Positions 6,524 through 7,788 of a DNA stretch of 7,788 bases are shown here, piece after piece (the stretch's first letter is position 1; every line of letters begins with the position of its first letter). The DNA is taken from assembly GCA_023415725.1 (NCBI GenBank), contig JAEZJR010000192.1:1-7788 (forward strand). Direction: 5' to 3'. This DNA is from Acidobacteriota bacterium. Lineage in GTDB: Bacteria; Acidobacteriota; Blastocatellia; Pyrinomonadales; Pyrinomonadaceae. The position numbers and the translations under genes are program-made. The notes under the pieces were generated by a model, which had not been told where the DNA came from, ran no database searches, and saw only the letters and a list, made by a program, of their open reading frames with translations.

Positions 6524-7531
6524 GTGATAATCGAAACTTCAGCCCCTCCCCGGGTCGACCTTGCCGGGGGAACGATAGATATACCCCCTCTGTTCCTATT
6601 TCACGAAGGTGCCGCCACGGTGAACTTCGCCGTCGACCTCTTGGCGAAGTGCCGGATAGAGACCCGCAGTGACGATCGGATCATTCTAAAGTCGATCGAC
6701 CGCGGAGTCTGTTTCGAAACGTCGCTCGACAAGATCTCCGAACTCAAGAACGAGCCAAGGCTGGAATTGCTCTCCAAGCTTGTATATTTCTTCCGCCCTG
6801 AAACGGGTTTCGAGATGGTAACGGAATCGGAAGCTCCTGCCGGAGCGGGGCTTGCGGGCTCTTCGACGCTTAATATCGCCTGCATCGGGGCACTTAACAG
6901 ACTCGTCGGGGACCGCTATACGCCCGATCGCTTCATCCAGATCGCGGCCGCGGTCGAGTGCCAGGTGATAAAGGTCCCGACCGGTTATCAGGATTATTAT
7001 TCGGCACAGTACGGCGGCGTCTCAGCCATTCACTTCGGCCCCGATGGAATGAGACGCGAGGCCCTCGAGGTCGACCAGAAAACCCTGCACGAACGGGTCG
7101 CCGTCTGCTACACCGGCGAACCGAGGAACTCCGGTACGAACAACTGGGAGATAACCAAGCGCCACATCGACGGCGATCGCCAGCTTTTCGATCTTTTCGA
7201 AGGCATTCGCGACACTTCTCTCGCGATGCGTCAGGCCCTTTTGACCGGCGATTGGGAGGTAGTGGGCGAGACCCTTCGCATTTCGCACCCGCAGCGTAAG
7301 AAACTATCCCCCAACATCACCACGCCGCACATGGACCAGATCATCGACGCAGCGGTGGCCAACGGCGCGGTCGCTCCTAAGGTTTGCGGAGCGGGCGGCG
7401 GGGGTTGTATGGCGTTCTTTTGCGAAGAAGGCCGTCGTGCCGATGTGGAGGCGGCTATCGCGGCCCAGCCGGGCGTCGAGGTCCTGGATTGGAACCTTTC
7501 GATGGACGGCTTGACGGTTAAGGTAAGCTAA
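6524..7531 (+). CDS. GHMP-family sugar kinase, exact substrate unknown
   Basis: A 335-residue soluble ATP-dependent small-molecule kinase of the galactokinase/homoserine/mevalonate/phosphomevalonate family. All three hallmark motifs are present: an N-terminal substrate segment APPRVDLAGGTIDIPP (7-22), the phosphate-binding loop PAGAGLAGSSTLN (105-117) and the C-terminal glycine-rich KVCGAGGGGCMAFF (286-299). GYQDYYSAQYGG (154-165) contains the likely catalytic-region Asp157. Length and motif spacing are normal, so it should be active. The short N-terminus and the QD-YY-GG segment are reminiscent of sugar-1-kinases and of heptose-7-phosphate kinases (HddA type), but neighbours give no pathway and I do not assign a substrate. 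It starts with GTG. It lies 125 nt after dedA and 65 nt before an exported-protein gene on the same strand. Upstream, TAAAAT (6465-6470) could be a -10, but no good -35 accompanies it. Confidence 0.92.
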   Translation: MIIETSAPPRVDLAGGTIDIPPLFLFHEGAATVNFAVDLLAKCRIETRSDDRIILKSIDRGVCFETSLDKISELKNEPRLELLSKLVYFFRPETGFEMVTESEAPAGAGLAGSSTLNIACIGALNRLVGDRYTPDRFIQIAAAVECQVIKVPTGYQDYYSAQYGGVSAIHFGPDGMRREALEVDQKTLHERVAVCYTGEPRNSGTNNWEITKRHIDGDRQLFDLFEGIRDTSLAMRQALLTGDWEVVGETLRISHPQRKKLSPNITTPHMDQIIDAAVANGAVAPKVCGAGGGGCMAFFCEEGRRADVEAAIAAQPGVEVLDWNLSMDGLTVKVS

Positions 7532-7585
7532 AATTCGAGTTCACGGTACGAATTAGATAAATTAAATACCCCAAGAAGCAGATCC

Positions 7586-7591
7586 AGGAGG
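7586..7591 (+). promoter_or_regulatory. Consensus Shine-Dalgarno sequence of the exported-protein gene
   Basis: AGGAGG stands 5 nt before the ATG at 7597-7599. It is the best ribosome-binding site in the window and strongly supports a real gene here. Confidence 0.8.
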
Positions 7592-7596
7592 CCTTT

Positions 7597-7788
7597 ATGA
7601 AAAGGATATTGCCCGCCCTTCCCTTTTTGCTTATTTTTCTCGCCTTCGACGCCTACGCTCAGGACGCCGCCGGAAAGGTATTCTGGCGCGGCATGGTCGA
7701 CGATAAGGTTCAACTTGTTATCCGCGGCGATAAGCTCGAGCAACGCGTCGTTTCCGGGCAGGCTCAAGTCGACGGCACCTTCAGTTTT
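7597..7788 (+). CDS. Exported protein of unknown function (N-terminal part)
   Basis: An uninterrupted frame of 64 codons reaches the window end. It begins with a classical Sec signal peptide: MKR, a hydrophobic core (about residues 4-17) and a likely signal peptidase I site after Ala21 (A-Y-A, then Gln22). The mature start continues AAGKVFWRGMVDDKVQLVIR and then alternates polar and hydrophobic residues, suggesting beta strands of a periplasmic or outer-membrane-associated domain. I do not recognise the family. Translation should be efficient given the AGGAGG upstream. It may be co-transcribed with the GHMP kinase, 65 nt before it; that gap contains a weak 6-bp inverted repeat but no clear terminator. 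Confidence 0.8.
   Translation, partial: MKRILPALPFLLIFLAFDAYAQDAAGKVFWRGMVDDKVQLVIRGDKLEQRVVSGQAQVDGTFSF

Noticed and set aside
7532..7554. Inverted repeat AATTCG / CGAATT just after the GHMP kinase stop
   Set aside because: It is a weak, AT-rich 6-bp stem with an 11-nt loop and no following T-run; not convincing as a terminator or operator.
7528..7767. A 79-codon minus-strand frame at the right end
   Set aside because: The opposite strand has a consensus Shine-Dalgarno sequence and signal peptide, so this frame is a shadow of that gene.

Overview
The window looks like chromosomal DNA from a Gram-negative, respiring bacterium of moderately high GC content, with clearly AT-richer intergenic stretches. 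Its main feature is the start of an alternative complex III (ACIII) operon, the quinol:electron-acceptor oxidoreductase that stands in for cytochrome bc1 in Bacteroidota, Acidobacteriota, Planctomycetota and others. The protein style (long ActB with an Ala/Pro-rich linker, ROK and GHMP sugar-kinase relatives, YohD-like DedA) makes an Acidobacteriota-type host plausible, but this is a low-confidence inference and no marker gene is present.

Layout. Positions 1-4288 lie on the minus strand and read right to left: actA (pentahaem cytochrome c, 3629-4288), actB (molybdopterin-oxidoreductase-like plus Fe-S protein, 201-3593) and the first 66 codons of actC (NrfD-type quinol-binding membrane protein, 1-200, cut by the window edge). 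The genes are tightly packed: a 35-nt gap separates actA from actB, and the actB stop directly abuts the actC ATG. ActC should oxidise membrane quinol, the ActB Fe-S clusters carry the electrons, and the ActA haems pass them towards an oxidase or a mobile cytochrome. The remaining act genes and probably cox genes would lie beyond the left edge.

Positions 4289-4548 form a regulatory intergenic region ahead of actA. It holds a CRP/FNR-type palindrome, candidate sigma70 promoters at a spacing typical of class I activation, and a long leader with two competing hairpins. Next is a minus-strand ROK-family gene (4549-5466). It has lost the family's zinc motif and its N-terminal phosphate-binding motif, so its kinase activity is doubtful. 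A very good sigma70-type promoter lies directly upstream of it and indicates where its start codon must be.

The right part reads on the plus strand: a YohD-like DedA membrane protein (5637-6398), a GHMP-family sugar kinase starting with GTG (6524-7531), and the N-terminal 64 codons of an exported protein of unknown function (7597 to the window end). ROK and dedA are divergently transcribed from a 170-bp gap that contains a promoter for each. No tRNA, rRNA, CRISPR array, insertion sequence or phage gene was seen. I found no wholly new system; the best leads are the act regulatory region, the degenerate ROK protein and the linker inside ActB.
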